Source of the DNA: Lentzea aerocolonigenes
GTDB lineage: Bacteria; Actinomycetota; Actinomycetes; Mycobacteriales; Pseudonocardiaceae
Length of the DNA: 64,000 nt
Reading direction: 5' to 3'
Assembly: GCF_000974445.1 (NCBI RefSeq)
Contig: NZ_BBOJ01000023.1
Coordinates: forward strand, 100,170 to 164,169
A program made the translations under genes and the position numbers. A model generated the notes under the pieces. The model saw only the letters and a list, made by a program, of their open reading frames with translations. It did not search any database and was not told where the DNA came from. Below are positions 16,700 through 25,317 of this stretch, in pieces; the stretch's first letter is position 1; the number at the start of each line of letters is the position of its first letter.

Positions 16700-17317
16700 G
16701 TGAGCTCAGCCTCCCCGATCGCCGCGCTCGTGAGCGCGGCGGCCGAGGGCGACCAGTCGGCGTGGAACGAGATCGTGGACCGTTACACGCCCCTGGTGGT
16801 GTCGGTGATCTACAAGCACCGGCTGCGCCCGGCGGACGCCGCCGACGTGAACCAGACGCTGTGGCTGCGGCTCGTGGAGCAGATCGGACGCCTGCGGGAG
16901 CCGGAGGCGTTGCCGGGCTGGATCATGACGACCACCCGCAACGAGTGCCTGCGCGTGCTGCGCGTGCAGCAGCGGACGCACCTGTACGACCCGCTGTCCG
17001 AGTCCGACGCGCTGGAGTCGAAGCAGGTGGACGCGGACGTGGAGGCGGACCTGTTGGCCGTGGAGCGGCGGCAGGCGTTGCGGGACGGGTTCGCGGAGCT
17101 CACCGACCAGTGCAAACGGTTGCTGACGAAGCTGATGACCGATCCGCCGCCGAGCTACCAGGTCGTGAGCGAAGAGCTCGCGATGCCGGTCGGCAGCATC
17201 GGCCCGACGCGGATCCGCTGCCTGGAGAAGTTGCGGAAAACCCCTGCGCTCTCAGCGTTCCTGGGATCGCCGGCGACGAGAGGAGGTGTGCTGGGTGCGG
17301 CACGACTGGGACAGTGA
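16700..17317 (+). CDS. ECF-type sigma-70 family RNA polymerase sigma factor
   Basis: A 205-residue sigma factor with region 2 (GDQSAWNEIVDRYTPLVVSVIY, DAADVNQTLWLRLVEQIGRL) and a W-I-M-T-T-T-R-N-E segment typical of ECF factors. Region 4 is present (LTDQCKRLLTKLMTDPPPSYQVVSEELAMPVGSIGPTRIRCLEKL). Aag-gag lies 5 bases before the GTG start. Its C-terminus overlaps the next small gene, an arrangement seen with anti-sigma or accessory partners. It probably controls the neighbouring CHAT/subtilase genes, but no matching -35/-10 pair was assigned. Confidence 0.88.
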   Translation: MSSASPIAALVSAAAEGDQSAWNEIVDRYTPLVVSVIYKHRLRPADAADVNQTLWLRLVEQIGRLREPEALPGWIMTTTRNECLRVLRVQQRTHLYDPLSESDALESKQVDADVEADLLAVERRQALRDGFAELTDQCKRLLTKLMTDPPPSYQVVSEELAMPVGSIGPTRIRCLEKLRKTPALSAFLGSPATRGGVLGAARLGQ

Positions 17318-17738
17318 CGAGGTACTGCTCGACGCCTTGCGCGACGCGTTGAGCACACCTTCCGAAGAAGTACCGCCGGAGTTCGTCGAGGCCGCGAAGG
17401 CCGCGTTCACCTGGCGGAACATCGACGAGGAGCTGCTGCTGATCACGTCGTACGACTCCGTGCTGGACGACACGCTGTTCGCCCGTGCGCGGTCGACGGC
17501 GACGGCGCGGCAGCTCGTGTTCGACGCGGACGGCGTGATGCTGCAGGTCGAGGTGTCGGCCGCGGGGATCACCGGCCAGCTGATGCCCGCGTCCGGAACG
17601 GTGACGCTGGTGACCCCGGACGGGGACCACGAAACCGCGGCCGTCGACGAACTGGGCACGTTCGTGATGGGCGCGGCACCGCGTGGACCGGTCAAGTTCC
17701 GGTTCACCGGCGGTTGCACCGATTGGTTCATCCTCTGA
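17295..17738 (+). CDS. Small unknown protein coupled to the ECF sigma factor
   Basis: A 147-residue soluble protein. The N-terminal half is acidic and helical (EVPPEFVEAAKAAFTWRNIDEELL), followed by beta-rich sequence (RQLVFDADGVMLQVEVSAAG, then GTVTLVTPDGDHETAAVDELG) that looks like a small carboxypeptidase-regulatory-like or Ig-like sandwich. No transmembrane helix or zinc motif is seen, so it is not a standard ZAS anti-sigma factor. It overlaps the sigma gene by 23 bases, which implies co-expression and probably a physical partner. GTG 17286 is an alternative start. A hairpin follows directly after its stop. Confidence 0.7.
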   Translation: MRHDWDSDEVLLDALRDALSTPSEEVPPEFVEAAKAAFTWRNIDEELLLITSYDSVLDDTLFARARSTATARQLVFDADGVMLQVEVSAAGITGQLMPASGTVTLVTPDGDHETAAVDELGTFVMGAAPRGPVKFRFTGGCTDWFIL

Positions 17739-17759
17739 GCACCATTCGAGTGATGGTGC
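17739..17759 (+). terminator. Hairpin terminating the sigma-factor unit
   Basis: gcaccat, 7-base loop, atggtgc immediately after the stop codon. Short stem without T-run, as is usual in high-GC actinobacteria. Confidence 0.5.
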
Positions 17760-17837
17760 AATTCATTCGTTCGGCCCACATCTGCGGCCAGTAGGGTTGT
17801 CGACGCTCAGAATTCGCATCTCGAGAGGTGTGCGGCT

Positions 17838-18638
17838 GTGGTCGATCGAGTCAGCTGGGTTCCGGAAGGCGTCAACGTCGACGTTCCGAGTTCCGCCCGG
17901 ATCTACGACTACCTGCTGGGCGGCGGACACAACTTCGAAGCGGACCGCGAGACGGCAGAGGCATTGATCAGGGTGCTGCCGGTGCGGGACATGGCGCGCC
18001 GCAACCGCGCCTACCTCCGGCGCGTCGTCCTGGAACTGGTGGCTCTCGGCGTCCGGCAGTTCCTCGACCTCGGGTCGGGCATTCCGACGGTCGGCAACGT
18101 GCACGAGGTGGCGCACGAGGTCGCACCCGACTCGAAGGTCGTGTACGTCGACTTCGAACCGGTCGCGATCACGCACGCCGAGCTGATGCTGGCGGACGAG
18201 CCGAACGTGACGGCGGTGCTGGCCGACCTGCGCGAGCCGGAGAAGGTCGTGGCGCAGGCCAGGGAGATCCTCGACTTCTCGCAGCCGATCGGGCTTCTCG
18301 TCGTCGGAGTCCTTCAGTTCATCCCGGATTCGGACGATCCATGGGGTGTGCTGTCCCGATACGCGGATTCGCTCTCGTCCGGTTCGTACCTGGCGCTGTC
18401 GCACTTCACCGCCGACAGCATGCCCGCGGCCATGGCGGCCGGCAGGGAGATCTTCGCGCGCACCGCCGAGCCGATCACCCCGCGCACGCGCGCCCGGGTG
18501 ACGGACATGCTGGCGGGCCTGGAGATCGTGGAGCCCGGCATCGTGTTCACGCCCGAGTGGCGGCCGGAGACGCCGGAGGACGTCGGCACGGACCCGTCGA
18601 AGGCCAACATCTACGCCGCGGTCGGCCGCAAACCCTGA
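17838..18638 (+). CDS. SAM-dependent methyltransferase, DUF574/Methyltransf_19 family
   Basis: A 266-residue protein that matches the actinobacterial 'S-adenosyl methyltransferase' family. Its hallmark N-terminus is present (PSSARIYDYLLGGGHNFEADR), as are RRNRAYLRRVV, the SAM-binding loop FLDLGSGIPTVGNVHEV and VYVDFEPVAITHAE. These proteins are abundant in Streptomyces and relatives, frequently beside conservons or diguanylate cyclases; substrates are unknown. Its stop overlaps the start of the downstream GGDEF protein by one base (TGATG), so the two are tightly coupled. Confidence 0.9.
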   Translation: MVDRVSWVPEGVNVDVPSSARIYDYLLGGGHNFEADRETAEALIRVLPVRDMARRNRAYLRRVVLELVALGVRQFLDLGSGIPTVGNVHEVAHEVAPDSKVVYVDFEPVAITHAELMLADEPNVTAVLADLREPEKVVAQAREILDFSQPIGLLVVGVLQFIPDSDDPWGVLSRYADSLSSGSYLALSHFTADSMPAAMAAGREIFARTAEPITPRTRARVTDMLAGLEIVEPGIVFTPEWRPETPEDVGTDPSKANIYAAVGRKP

Positions 18639-20476
18639 TGGCCACCTCGCCCCTCGCACAGCGGTGGGCGGCCGTTCTGATCGAGAGCGCGTACTCGCCG
18701 ATGTCGCGGCGGAAGCTGACGCAGCACCTCGAGGAACACGCCGTCCGGCTGCGTGCTGGGCAGGACGCCCACGTCGTCGGGCAGTGGTTGGTGCGCAAGC
18801 GTTTCACCGGCCCGGACTCGTTGCGGCGCACACTGGAGGTGCTGTCCGGGCAGTTCCCGGCCGAGGTGCTCGGCGCGCTGGCGTCCGGTTACGTGCGGGC
18901 GACGCGCGACCAGTTGTTCACCGAGCAGGAGAAGGTCAAGAACTCGCTGCTGAAGACCGTCGAGGACGCGCAGCGCGACCTGCACGACAGCGAGGCCCGG
19001 TTCGCCCAGGTCTTCGCGACGACGGCGGTGGGCATCGCGATCTTCGACCTGCAGGGCTGTGTCGTCGAGGCGAACGAGGCCCTGGCGGGCATCCTCGGCC
19101 ACGAGGAGATGCCCAAGGAGCTGTTCGCCGACGCCGACGCGGTGGCGCTGGCCTCGGCGTGCGCGCGGATGATCGCGTCCTCTGTGGACACCGACCGGCG
19201 CGAGTGGGAGCTGACGCGCAACAACGGCGACTCCGTGTGGGCGAACGTCGTGCTGTCCGTGCTGCGCGGGTCGGACGGCCTGCCGAAGTTCCACGTCGCC
19301 CTGATCGAGGACGTGACCGAGCAGCGGATGCTCCAGGAGTGGCTGCGGCACCAGTCGCTGACCGACCTGCTGACCGGGCTGCCGAACCGCGCGTCGTTCA
19401 CGGACAAGCTGGAGTCGGCGCTCGCGACCGGCGAGCCGCACACGCTGGGCTACCTGGACGTGGACAGCCTGACGATCGTCAACGACGGCCTCGGGTACGT
19501 GGCGGGCGACGCCGTGCTGGTCGAGGTCGCGCGCCGGCTGCGGGTCGTGCTGCCGGACGCGGTGGTGGCGCGGGTCGGCGGCGACGAGTTCGTGGTGCTG
19601 ATCCGCGGCACACCGGACGTCGCGGCGCTGGCGGCGATGATCGACGACGAGCTGTCGGAACCGGTGTACCTGGAGGGCGCGGGCGTCGCGGTGTCGACGT
19701 CGATCGGTTTCGTGCACGCGCAGGGCCCCGGCGCGGACCCGACCGCGGTGCTGCGGCGGGCGCACTCGACGTTGCGGCGGGCGGAGAAGGGCGGCAAGAG
19801 GCAGTGGGCGATCTACGACCACGAGGCGGACCTCGCCGACCGGGAGAGGTTCGCCCGCATCGCGGCGATGCCCGGTGCCTTCGAGAACGGCGAGATCTCC
19901 GTGGAGTACTCGCCGGTGTCGTGGGTCTCGGGCTCGACGGCGTTCCTGGAGGCCTCGCTGCGGTGGGGCGCTTCCCGGCACGACGCGGTGGTGGCCTACG
20001 CGGACACGCTGGGCCTGGCGGCTCGCGTCGGGCAGATGGTGCTGACCGACGCCTGCTCCCGCGGCGAGCCGGTGCTGGTGCGGCTGTCCAGGGACCAGTC
20101 GCGGCACCCCGACCTGGCAACGCACGTGCGCACCACGTTGCGGGCCGCGGACTTCCCCGCCTCGTCGCTGTTCCTGGCGCTGGACGTGCGCTCGATGCCG
20201 GACGGCGAGGAGAACCTGGAGGTCCTGCACGACATGGGCGTCCACGTCCTGCTGCACGAGTTCGGCGGCGGGTTCGGCGGTCTGTCCACTGTGGATCGCA
20301 GTCCGGTGTGGGGCGTCCGGCTCGCACGGCCGCCGTCGGAACGGCTGGCACGGCGGGGAATGGCGCTGCTGGTGCCGCTGCTGCGGTCGGCCGGCGTGCA
20401 CGTGATCGGCGGGCCGGGCGATCCGGACGAGCTCGAGGCTCTGGGCGTGGACCTGACGGTGGGCCTCCCGCCGTAG
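18638..20476 (+). CDS. PAS-GGDEF protein with degenerate EAL domain
   Basis: A 612-residue putative cytosolic signalling protein. Residues 1-110 are helical and unassigned. A PAS domain follows (ARFAQVFATTAVGIAIFDLQG; FHVALIEDVTEQRML). The GGDEF domain has DLLTGLPNRASF and an intact ARVGGDEFVVLI, so c-di-GMP synthesis is possible. The C-terminal domain has an EAL outline but key residues are altered: EASLRW instead of EALLRW, and HEFGGGFGG instead of DDFGTG. Phosphodiesterase activity is therefore unlikely and the domain may bind c-di-GMP or partners. It is coupled to the methyltransferase and ends in a strong hairpin. No membrane helix is present. Confidence 0.9.
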   Translation: MATSPLAQRWAAVLIESAYSPMSRRKLTQHLEEHAVRLRAGQDAHVVGQWLVRKRFTGPDSLRRTLEVLSGQFPAEVLGALASGYVRATRDQLFTEQEKVKNSLLKTVEDAQRDLHDSEARFAQVFATTAVGIAIFDLQGCVVEANEALAGILGHEEMPKELFADADAVALASACARMIASSVDTDRREWELTRNNGDSVWANVVLSVLRGSDGLPKFHVALIEDVTEQRMLQEWLRHQSLTDLLTGLPNRASFTDKLESALATGEPHTLGYLDVDSLTIVNDGLGYVAGDAVLVEVARRLRVVLPDAVVARVGGDEFVVLIRGTPDVAALAAMIDDELSEPVYLEGAGVAVSTSIGFVHAQGPGADPTAVLRRAHSTLRRAEKGGKRQWAIYDHEADLADRERFARIAAMPGAFENGEISVEYSPVSWVSGSTAFLEASLRWGASRHDAVVAYADTLGLAARVGQMVLTDACSRGEPVLVRLSRDQSRHPDLATHVRTTLRAADFPASSLFLALDVRSMPDGEENLEVLHDMGVHVLLHEFGGGFGGLSTVDRSPVWGVRLARPPSERLARRGMALLVPLLRSAGVHVIGGPGDPDELEALGVDLTVGLPP

Positions 20477-20492
20477 CACGGGAGACCCACCG
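20457..20492. terminator. Strong bidirectional terminator hairpin
   Basis: cggtgggcctcccg, 8-base loop, cgggagacccaccg: 14 pairs with a single G-T-type mismatch. It sits at the convergent ends of the GGDEF gene and the snapalysin gene. Confidence 0.75.
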
Positions 20493-20500
20493 GTGTCACA

Positions 20501-21019
20501 TCAGGCAGCGTCCTCGACCGAGGTGAGGTCGGCCTTGGCGGTGCCGGCGAAGTTCCGCTCGACACGGGACTTCTCCGCCGCGTTCGGGTTCGGGTTGGTG
20601 CACGGGACACCGCCGGTGGAGCCCGACATCAGGCTGGAGCACGGCCCCGGCTTGATGTCCGGCAGACCCAGGATGTGCCCGATCTCGTGGGCGGCGATGC
20701 GGATCTTGTTGTAGCCCTGGTCGACCGCCTGCTTGCCCATCCAGATCTTGCCGTTGCCGAGCGTGGTCGGCTGAGCCCGCGGCCAGCCGGGGTCGGACAC
20801 GATGGTGAAGTTCGCACGCGTCCCCGCGGCGGCCTTCTTGATCTGGACGTTCTTCACGCTGGCGTTCCAGACCTTCACGGCCTCCGTGATGTCCGACTCG
20901 TACAGAGCCGCACCCGTGGAGTCGTAGGTGATGGTGCGAGCTGCTTGTGCGGTGCCCACGACGCCGAGAGACAGGGCGGCGGCGCTGGCCAGCACAGCAA
21001 TTGTTTTGCGCAGGAACAC
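20501..21019 (-). CDS. Snapalysin family secreted zinc metalloprotease (M7)
   Basis: A 172-residue secreted protease. The signal peptide is FLRKTIAVLASAAALSLGVV with cleavage after AQAA. The zinc motif HEIGHILGLPD (HExxHxxGxxD) and the downstream SSLMSG methionine turn match snapalysin (SnpA) of Streptomyces, a very small extracellular casein-hydrolysing protease. Two cysteines flank this region (GPCSSLM, GVPCTNP). The GTG start is set by gaggag 6 bases upstream; longer frames would precede the signal peptide with non-leader sequence. The gene is monocistronic. Confidence 0.92.
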   Translation of the reverse strand: MFLRKTIAVLASAAALSLGVVGTAQAARTITYDSTGAALYESDITEAVKVWNASVKNVQIKKAAAGTRANFTIVSDPGWPRAQPTTLGNGKIWMGKQAVDQGYNKIRIAAHEIGHILGLPDIKPGPCSSLMSGSTGGVPCTNPNPNAAEKSRVERNFAGTAKADLTSVEDAA

Positions 21020-21247
21020 AGGAATCTCCTCGCAATGCAGGGTAATTGCTCCCCGACTGTATCGGCGCGGCGTTGGCGCACAAGAAGAGTCAAGTGTCAA
21101 AAGCACGGCGCGGTTCAGTGCGTTCGTAGGTGTTCCCGGGGTCGCGGGGGCGGTGCACGCCTTGCGGCTAGCGGAAACACGACCTACTAGTGATGTTCTC
21201 GCCGCGCGGCGCCACGAACAGGTGGCCGCCAGTCGGAGGAATAACTG

Positions 21248-21285
21248 TTGACGCCCTCCGGATCTGATGGACCGAAGGGCGTCAA
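21248..21285 (-). terminator. Terminator of the conservon operon
   Basis: ttgacgccctccgg, 10-base loop, ccgaagggcgtcaa: 13 of 14 positions pair. It lies 13 bases past the stop of the GTPase gene, the last gene of the unit. Confidence 0.7.
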
Positions 21286-21298
21286 CGAGTGCAGCGAA

Positions 21299-21895
21299 TC
21301 AGGCGAACGAAGGCTGGCGCAGCGCGTGCTCCACCAGCGCGATGAGGATCTGCTTCGTCGACTGCCGGTTCCGCGCGTCGCAAGGAATTATCGGCACCGA
21401 AGACGGAATCGTCAGCGCGTCCCGCACCTCCTCGGCCCGGTGGTGCATCAGGCCGTCGAAGCAGTTCACCGCGATCACGTACGGCAGGTCGCGGTCCTCG
21501 AAGAAGTCGATGGGCGCGAACGCCTCGTCGATCCGGCGCGTGTCGACCAGGACGACGGCACCGATCGCACCGCGGACCAGGTCGTCCCACATGAACCAGA
21601 ACCGGTGCTGTCCCGGTGTGCCGAACAGGTACAGGATCAGGTCCTTGTCCAGCGACACGCGACCGAAGTCCATGGCCACCGTCGTGGTTACCTTGTCTGG
21701 CACCGCGGACAGGTCGTCGACTCCGACCGATGCCTGGGTCATCACGGCCTCGGTGGTCAGCGGGGTGATCTCGGAGACCGAGCCGACGAACGTCGTCTTG
21801 CCGACACCGAACCCGCCCGCGACGACGATCTTCGCCGACATCGCGTTCAGGTCGACCCCAGGTGACCCCGGACGACCCGGAGCACCGTTGCTCAT
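21299..21895 (-). CDS. Conservon GTP-binding protein (CvnD-like)
   Basis: A 198-residue small GTPase of the CvnD (MglA-like) group. The P-loop is GGFGVGKTTFVG, switch II is YLFGTPGQHRFWFMW, and the base-recognition region reads AVNCFDG, the usual CvnD variant of NKxD. An 18-residue Gly/Pro extension precedes MSAKIVVAG. In Streptomyces conservons this GTPase works with the membrane sensor CvnA, roadblock protein CvnB and DUF742 protein CvnC, in a complex compared to eukaryotic G-protein coupled systems. Here it follows the roadblock gene by 16 bases with no DUF742 gene between. Confidence 0.9.
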   Translation of the reverse strand: MSNGAPGRPGSPGVDLNAMSAKIVVAGGFGVGKTTFVGSVSEITPLTTEAVMTQASVGVDDLSAVPDKVTTTVAMDFGRVSLDKDLILYLFGTPGQHRFWFMWDDLVRGAIGAVVLVDTRRIDEAFAPIDFFEDRDLPYVIAVNCFDGLMHHRAEEVRDALTIPSSVPIIPCDARNRQSTKQILIALVEHALRQPSFA

Positions 21896-21911
21896 GGGAA
21901 CTTCTCTCTAC

Positions 21912-22334
21912 TCAGGCTCTCATGGAAACGTGCAGCTGGGCACGGATCTCCGGCGTGAGCTGAAGACCGACCCGCTCCACCAGCCGGGTCATCGCGTAAC
22001 CGATGAGGCCGATGTCGCAGTTGGGTGCGGCGAGCACGGCGAGGCAGGACCCGTCGCTGATGGACATCAGGAAAAGATAGCCCCGTTCCATCTCGACGAC
22101 GGTCTGTTTCACCTCACCCGCCTCGAAACAGCGCGCCGCGCCGAGGTTCAGCGAGACCAGACCCGAGGACACGGCGGCGAGCTGTTCGGCGCGGTCGTGC
22201 GGCAGGCGGTCCGACGAAGCGAGCAGCAGGCCGTCCGCCGAGACGACGATCGCGTGCGCGACACCGGCGACCCTGCTGACGAAGTCCTCGACCAGCCAGC
22301 TGAAGTTGTCCAGTTCCTCAGTCGCGGTGGTCAC
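21912..22334 (-). CDS. Conservon roadblock/LC7 domain protein (CvnB-like)
   Basis: A 140-residue roadblock/LC7 protein. The segment LDNFSWLVEDFVSRVAGVAHAIVVSADGLLLASSDRLP is typical of CvnB, as is GYLFLMSISDGSCLAVLAAPNCDIGLIGYAM. Such proteins form dimers that bind and regulate small GTPases; the partner should be the CvnD-like product downstream. The start overlaps the cvnA stop (ATGA), so the kinase and CvnB are translationally coupled. Confidence 0.9.
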   Translation of the reverse strand: MTTATEELDNFSWLVEDFVSRVAGVAHAIVVSADGLLLASSDRLPHDRAEQLAAVSSGLVSLNLGAARCFEAGEVKQTVVEMERGYLFLMSISDGSCLAVLAAPNCDIGLIGYAMTRLVERVGLQLTPEIRAQLHVSMRA

Positions 22335-25096
22335 TGGTGTTCCCTTTCTGCGATCACGGGGATGCCTCCGACGGCCGAGTCGAAGAGCGACTCACGGCCC
22401 ATCTGGACACCCTTCTGGTACGTGGCGAACCGCTGACGCAACCGGTCCGCGGACCGGCCGGGGGTGCTCACGGTCGCCAGCTGCGGTGCCGGTGACGACG
22501 GTTTCGGCAGTGAACCCGGTACCAGGCGCGCCTTGGGGACGCGCTTGGGCAGGCCGTTCTCCGTCGTCTGCGCGGTGTCGCCGGTGCCGAGGGCGCCGGC
22601 GGCACGCCAGCCCTCGTCCGCCGTTCCCCAGTCCGACTCGGCGAAGTCGGCGACCGCGCGTGGCACCGCCGTTGGTGCCTCGGTCTTCACGGTGGGCTCC
22701 GCCGACCGCTGCCGCTTGGGCAGACCGTTCACGGTGGCGGGTTCCGCGTCTTCTTCCTCGGCACGTTCCGGCTCCGCTGACGGAACGTCCTTCGTGGATG
22801 GTGCCCTGACGGGTTCGGCGACCGCGGGGGTCTGGAACCACCGCGACAGCGCGTCGGAAGAGATCTCCGGCTCGTCGACGATCGCCGGGAAGATCTCGGT
22901 GGCGGGCTCGGCGGGGCGCTCGATCGGCGGCTCGTAGGAGTAACCGTCCTCAGCGGACTCCTCGGTCGCCTCGATCCGCGCGGTGAACAGGCCGTCCGCC
23001 GACGTCTGCTCGATGCGGTGCCTGCCGGACGGTTCGTCCGCGGTGGCCGGTGCCGGCACGACGACCGGGTGTTCCGGCGTCCACTTCGGAACACCGGCGA
23101 GGCCCTCGGCGGTCGACTCGGTGGTGGTGGGCGCCGCGACCGGCGGCAGCGGCAGTGCGGGCACCGCGCCCTTGTGCAGCAACGAGATCGGCAGCACGAC
23201 CTGGGCGGTGACACCGCCCTCGATGTCGTCGTTGTTCGCGAGCGTCACGCGGATCTCGTGGCGCTTCGCCAGCTGGCCGACCACGTACAGGCCCATCTCG
23301 CGGGCGACCGAGACGTCGACCTCCGGCGGCTCGGCGAGCTTCGCGTTGGCCTCGACGACGTCGTTCTCCTGCATGCCGACGCCGCGGTCGTGGATGCGGA
23401 TCGCGATCTCGCCCTTGCGGGTCTCGATCGTGCGCACGGTGACCTTGGTGGTCGGCTTGGAGAAGGCGGTCGCGTTGTCGAGCAGCTCGGCGACGAGGTG
23501 CGCGAGGTCGTTGACCACGCGGCCCTGCACCATCAGGTCCGGCGTCGGCGCGATCTGGACCCGCGCGTACTTCTCGACCTCGGACACCGCGGCGCCGAGC
23601 ACCTCGGCGATCGCGACCGGGCGGGTGACGCGGCGGTTGACCGTGGTACCGGAGAGCACCAGCAGGTTCTCGCTGTTGCGGCGCATCTGCGTCGCGAGGT
23701 GGTCGAGCTCGAACAGCGACGCCAGGTGGTCGGGGTCCTGCTCGTTCTGCTCCAGCCGGTCGATCACGCTGATCTGGCGTTCCACCAACGCCTGCGAGCG
23801 CCGCGACAGGTTGATGAACATGTCGTTGACGTTCGCGCGCAGGGCCACCTGCTCGACGGCGAGGCGGACGGCTTCGCGTTGCACGAGGTCGAACGCCCGC
23901 GCGACCTGACCGACCTCCTCGGTCGTGTGGATCGGCACCGGGACGATCGCCTCTTCCGCGGCCCGCTCCGGCTCGCGGTGCGAACGAATGCGGCGAATCG
24001 CTTCCGGCAGCTGGTTGCGGGCGACGTCGAGGGCGCTGCGGCGGAGGAGGCGCAGCGGCCGCAGCATCGACTGCGCGACCATCGCCATCAGACCGAACGC
24101 GATCAGCAGCGAGATCGCGACCAGTGCGGCGTCACGCCACGCGGCCCCGCGGGCCTCACTCGCGAGACGCGTGGTCGTCGAGTCGGCCTGGCCCTCCAGG
24201 TCGGTCGCGACCTCGCGAACCAGGTTCGCGGTGTCCTCACCGATCTTGAGCACGTCGGCGTCCGTGATGGACACCGGCTTGCCGTCGGCGTCCTGCGCGA
24301 GCGCGAGCTTGATCAGCCGGTTGCGGCCGTCCACCGACGAACCGGACACGACGTCCTGGAACTTCTGCCGGTTCTGCGGCGAGGCCACGTCGTTGAACTC
24401 GTTGAAGGCCGCGTCGAGCCGGGACTGCGCGGCCCGCAGGTCGTCCGCGGCACCGGGCGCGAAGCCCTTGCGCAGCGCGGTGGAGGTCAGGATCGAGTTC
24501 TGCTGGCCGATCTGCTCCTGCGCGCTGTACAGCGCCTGCGCGGCGGCGGCCAACGGCACGATCTGCGCCTCGCTCAGGCTGGAGATCGCGGCGCGGTGCA
24601 CCTGGCCGAGCGAGGCGATGATCTGGTTGTACGCACCGACCACGGCGAGGTCGGGGTACTTCGTGCTCAGCAACGTGACGCGCAGGCTCGCCAGACCTTC
24701 GAGCGACTGCAGCGACTTCGTGAACGCTTCCTGCAGCGGCCCGCTCAGGACCGTGCTCGTCGCATCCCGGTATTTGCCCAGTTCCGTGTCAGTGGCACCG
24801 GTGCGGGCGGCGTGCTCGGGGCACGCGTTCTGCCTTCCGGCGGCAACACACTGCACGGCCCAGTCGCGCTCGACCTGGAGCGCGTTCTCCACCTTCGCAG
24901 CCTGGTGGCTCACGGCAAGTTCACGCTGGACGGTGCCGAACAGCTCCACGTCGTCGAGCTGAGTGTTCAGGCGCAGGCCCGCGAGAGTCGCGGTGCTCAG
25001 AGCCGGAACTAGCAACACCACCGCGAGCTTGCTCCGCAACCGCCAGTTGCGTAGGCGGAACCGGTCGATGCCTCGCTGGTCCTCACGACCGCGCAC
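22331..25096 (-). CDS. Nitrate/nitrite-sensor type histidine kinase-like protein (CvnA-like)
   Basis: A 921-residue membrane sensor. After a basic start there is a first helix (LAVVLLVPALSTATLAGL), an extracytoplasmic NIT-like helical domain of about 280 residues with one cysteine pair (CVAAGRQNACPEH), and a second helix (ALVAISLLIAFGLMAMVA). A HAMP-like region and a dimerisation segment (NLSRRSQALVERQISVIDRLE) follow. The HATPase domain has DLAHLVAELLDNATAFS and HDRGVGM. The last 250 residues are Pro/Ala/Glu-rich and disordered. This is the CvnA architecture. GTG 25096 was chosen because ggggag lies 7 bases upstream; 25105 is an alternative. No response regulator is adjacent, as is normal for conservons. 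Confidence 0.9.
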   Translation of the reverse strand: MRGREDQRGIDRFRLRNWRLRSKLAVVLLVPALSTATLAGLRLNTQLDDVELFGTVQRELAVSHQAAKVENALQVERDWAVQCVAAGRQNACPEHAARTGATDTELGKYRDATSTVLSGPLQEAFTKSLQSLEGLASLRVTLLSTKYPDLAVVGAYNQIIASLGQVHRAAISSLSEAQIVPLAAAAQALYSAQEQIGQQNSILTSTALRKGFAPGAADDLRAAQSRLDAAFNEFNDVASPQNRQKFQDVVSGSSVDGRNRLIKLALAQDADGKPVSITDADVLKIGEDTANLVREVATDLEGQADSTTTRLASEARGAAWRDAALVAISLLIAFGLMAMVAQSMLRPLRLLRRSALDVARNQLPEAIRRIRSHREPERAAEEAIVPVPIHTTEEVGQVARAFDLVQREAVRLAVEQVALRANVNDMFINLSRRSQALVERQISVIDRLEQNEQDPDHLASLFELDHLATQMRRNSENLLVLSGTTVNRRVTRPVAIAEVLGAAVSEVEKYARVQIAPTPDLMVQGRVVNDLAHLVAELLDNATAFSKPTTKVTVRTIETRKGEIAIRIHDRGVGMQENDVVEANAKLAEPPEVDVSVAREMGLYVVGQLAKRHEIRVTLANNDDIEGGVTAQVVLPISLLHKGAVPALPLPPVAAPTTTESTAEGLAGVPKWTPEHPVVVPAPATADEPSGRHRIEQTSADGLFTARIEATEESAEDGYSYEPPIERPAEPATEIFPAIVDEPEISSDALSRWFQTPAVAEPVRAPSTKDVPSAEPERAEEEDAEPATVNGLPKRQRSAEPTVKTEAPTAVPRAVADFAESDWGTADEGWRAAGALGTGDTAQTTENGLPKRVPKARLVPGSLPKPSSPAPQLATVSTPGRSADRLRQRFATYQKGVQMGRESLFDSAVGGIPVIAEREHQ

Positions 25097-25267
25097 CGTC
25101 AACACTCCCCGCCCCGTTTAATAGCAGCAAACCTGGTGGATCTTGGAGTAAAACACCCGGTTCTCATACCGCCGTTTGGACGACAAAACAGCTGGTTCGA
25201 GAATCAACAACTTTGAAGTGGGCGGCTAAACGGCCCCAAAGCGATAATTCATCTGGTGGAAACGTTG

Positions 25268-25312
25268 AGCGCGGGTGATCGCGATCACGACTCGATCACA
25301 GTCACCCGCGCT
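25268..25312 (-). terminator. Terminator after the substrate-binding protein gene
   Basis: agcgcgggtga and tcacccgcgct form a perfect 11-bp stem around a 23-base loop that itself contains gatcgcgatc. It starts 6 bases after the stop of the binding-protein gene. Confidence 0.65.
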
Positions 25313-25317
25313 GTTCG

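Noticed and set aside
21896..21911. A very short cvnC remnant between the roadblock and GTPase genes
   Set aside because: Only 16 bases separate the two genes, so there is no room for any DUF742 fragment.
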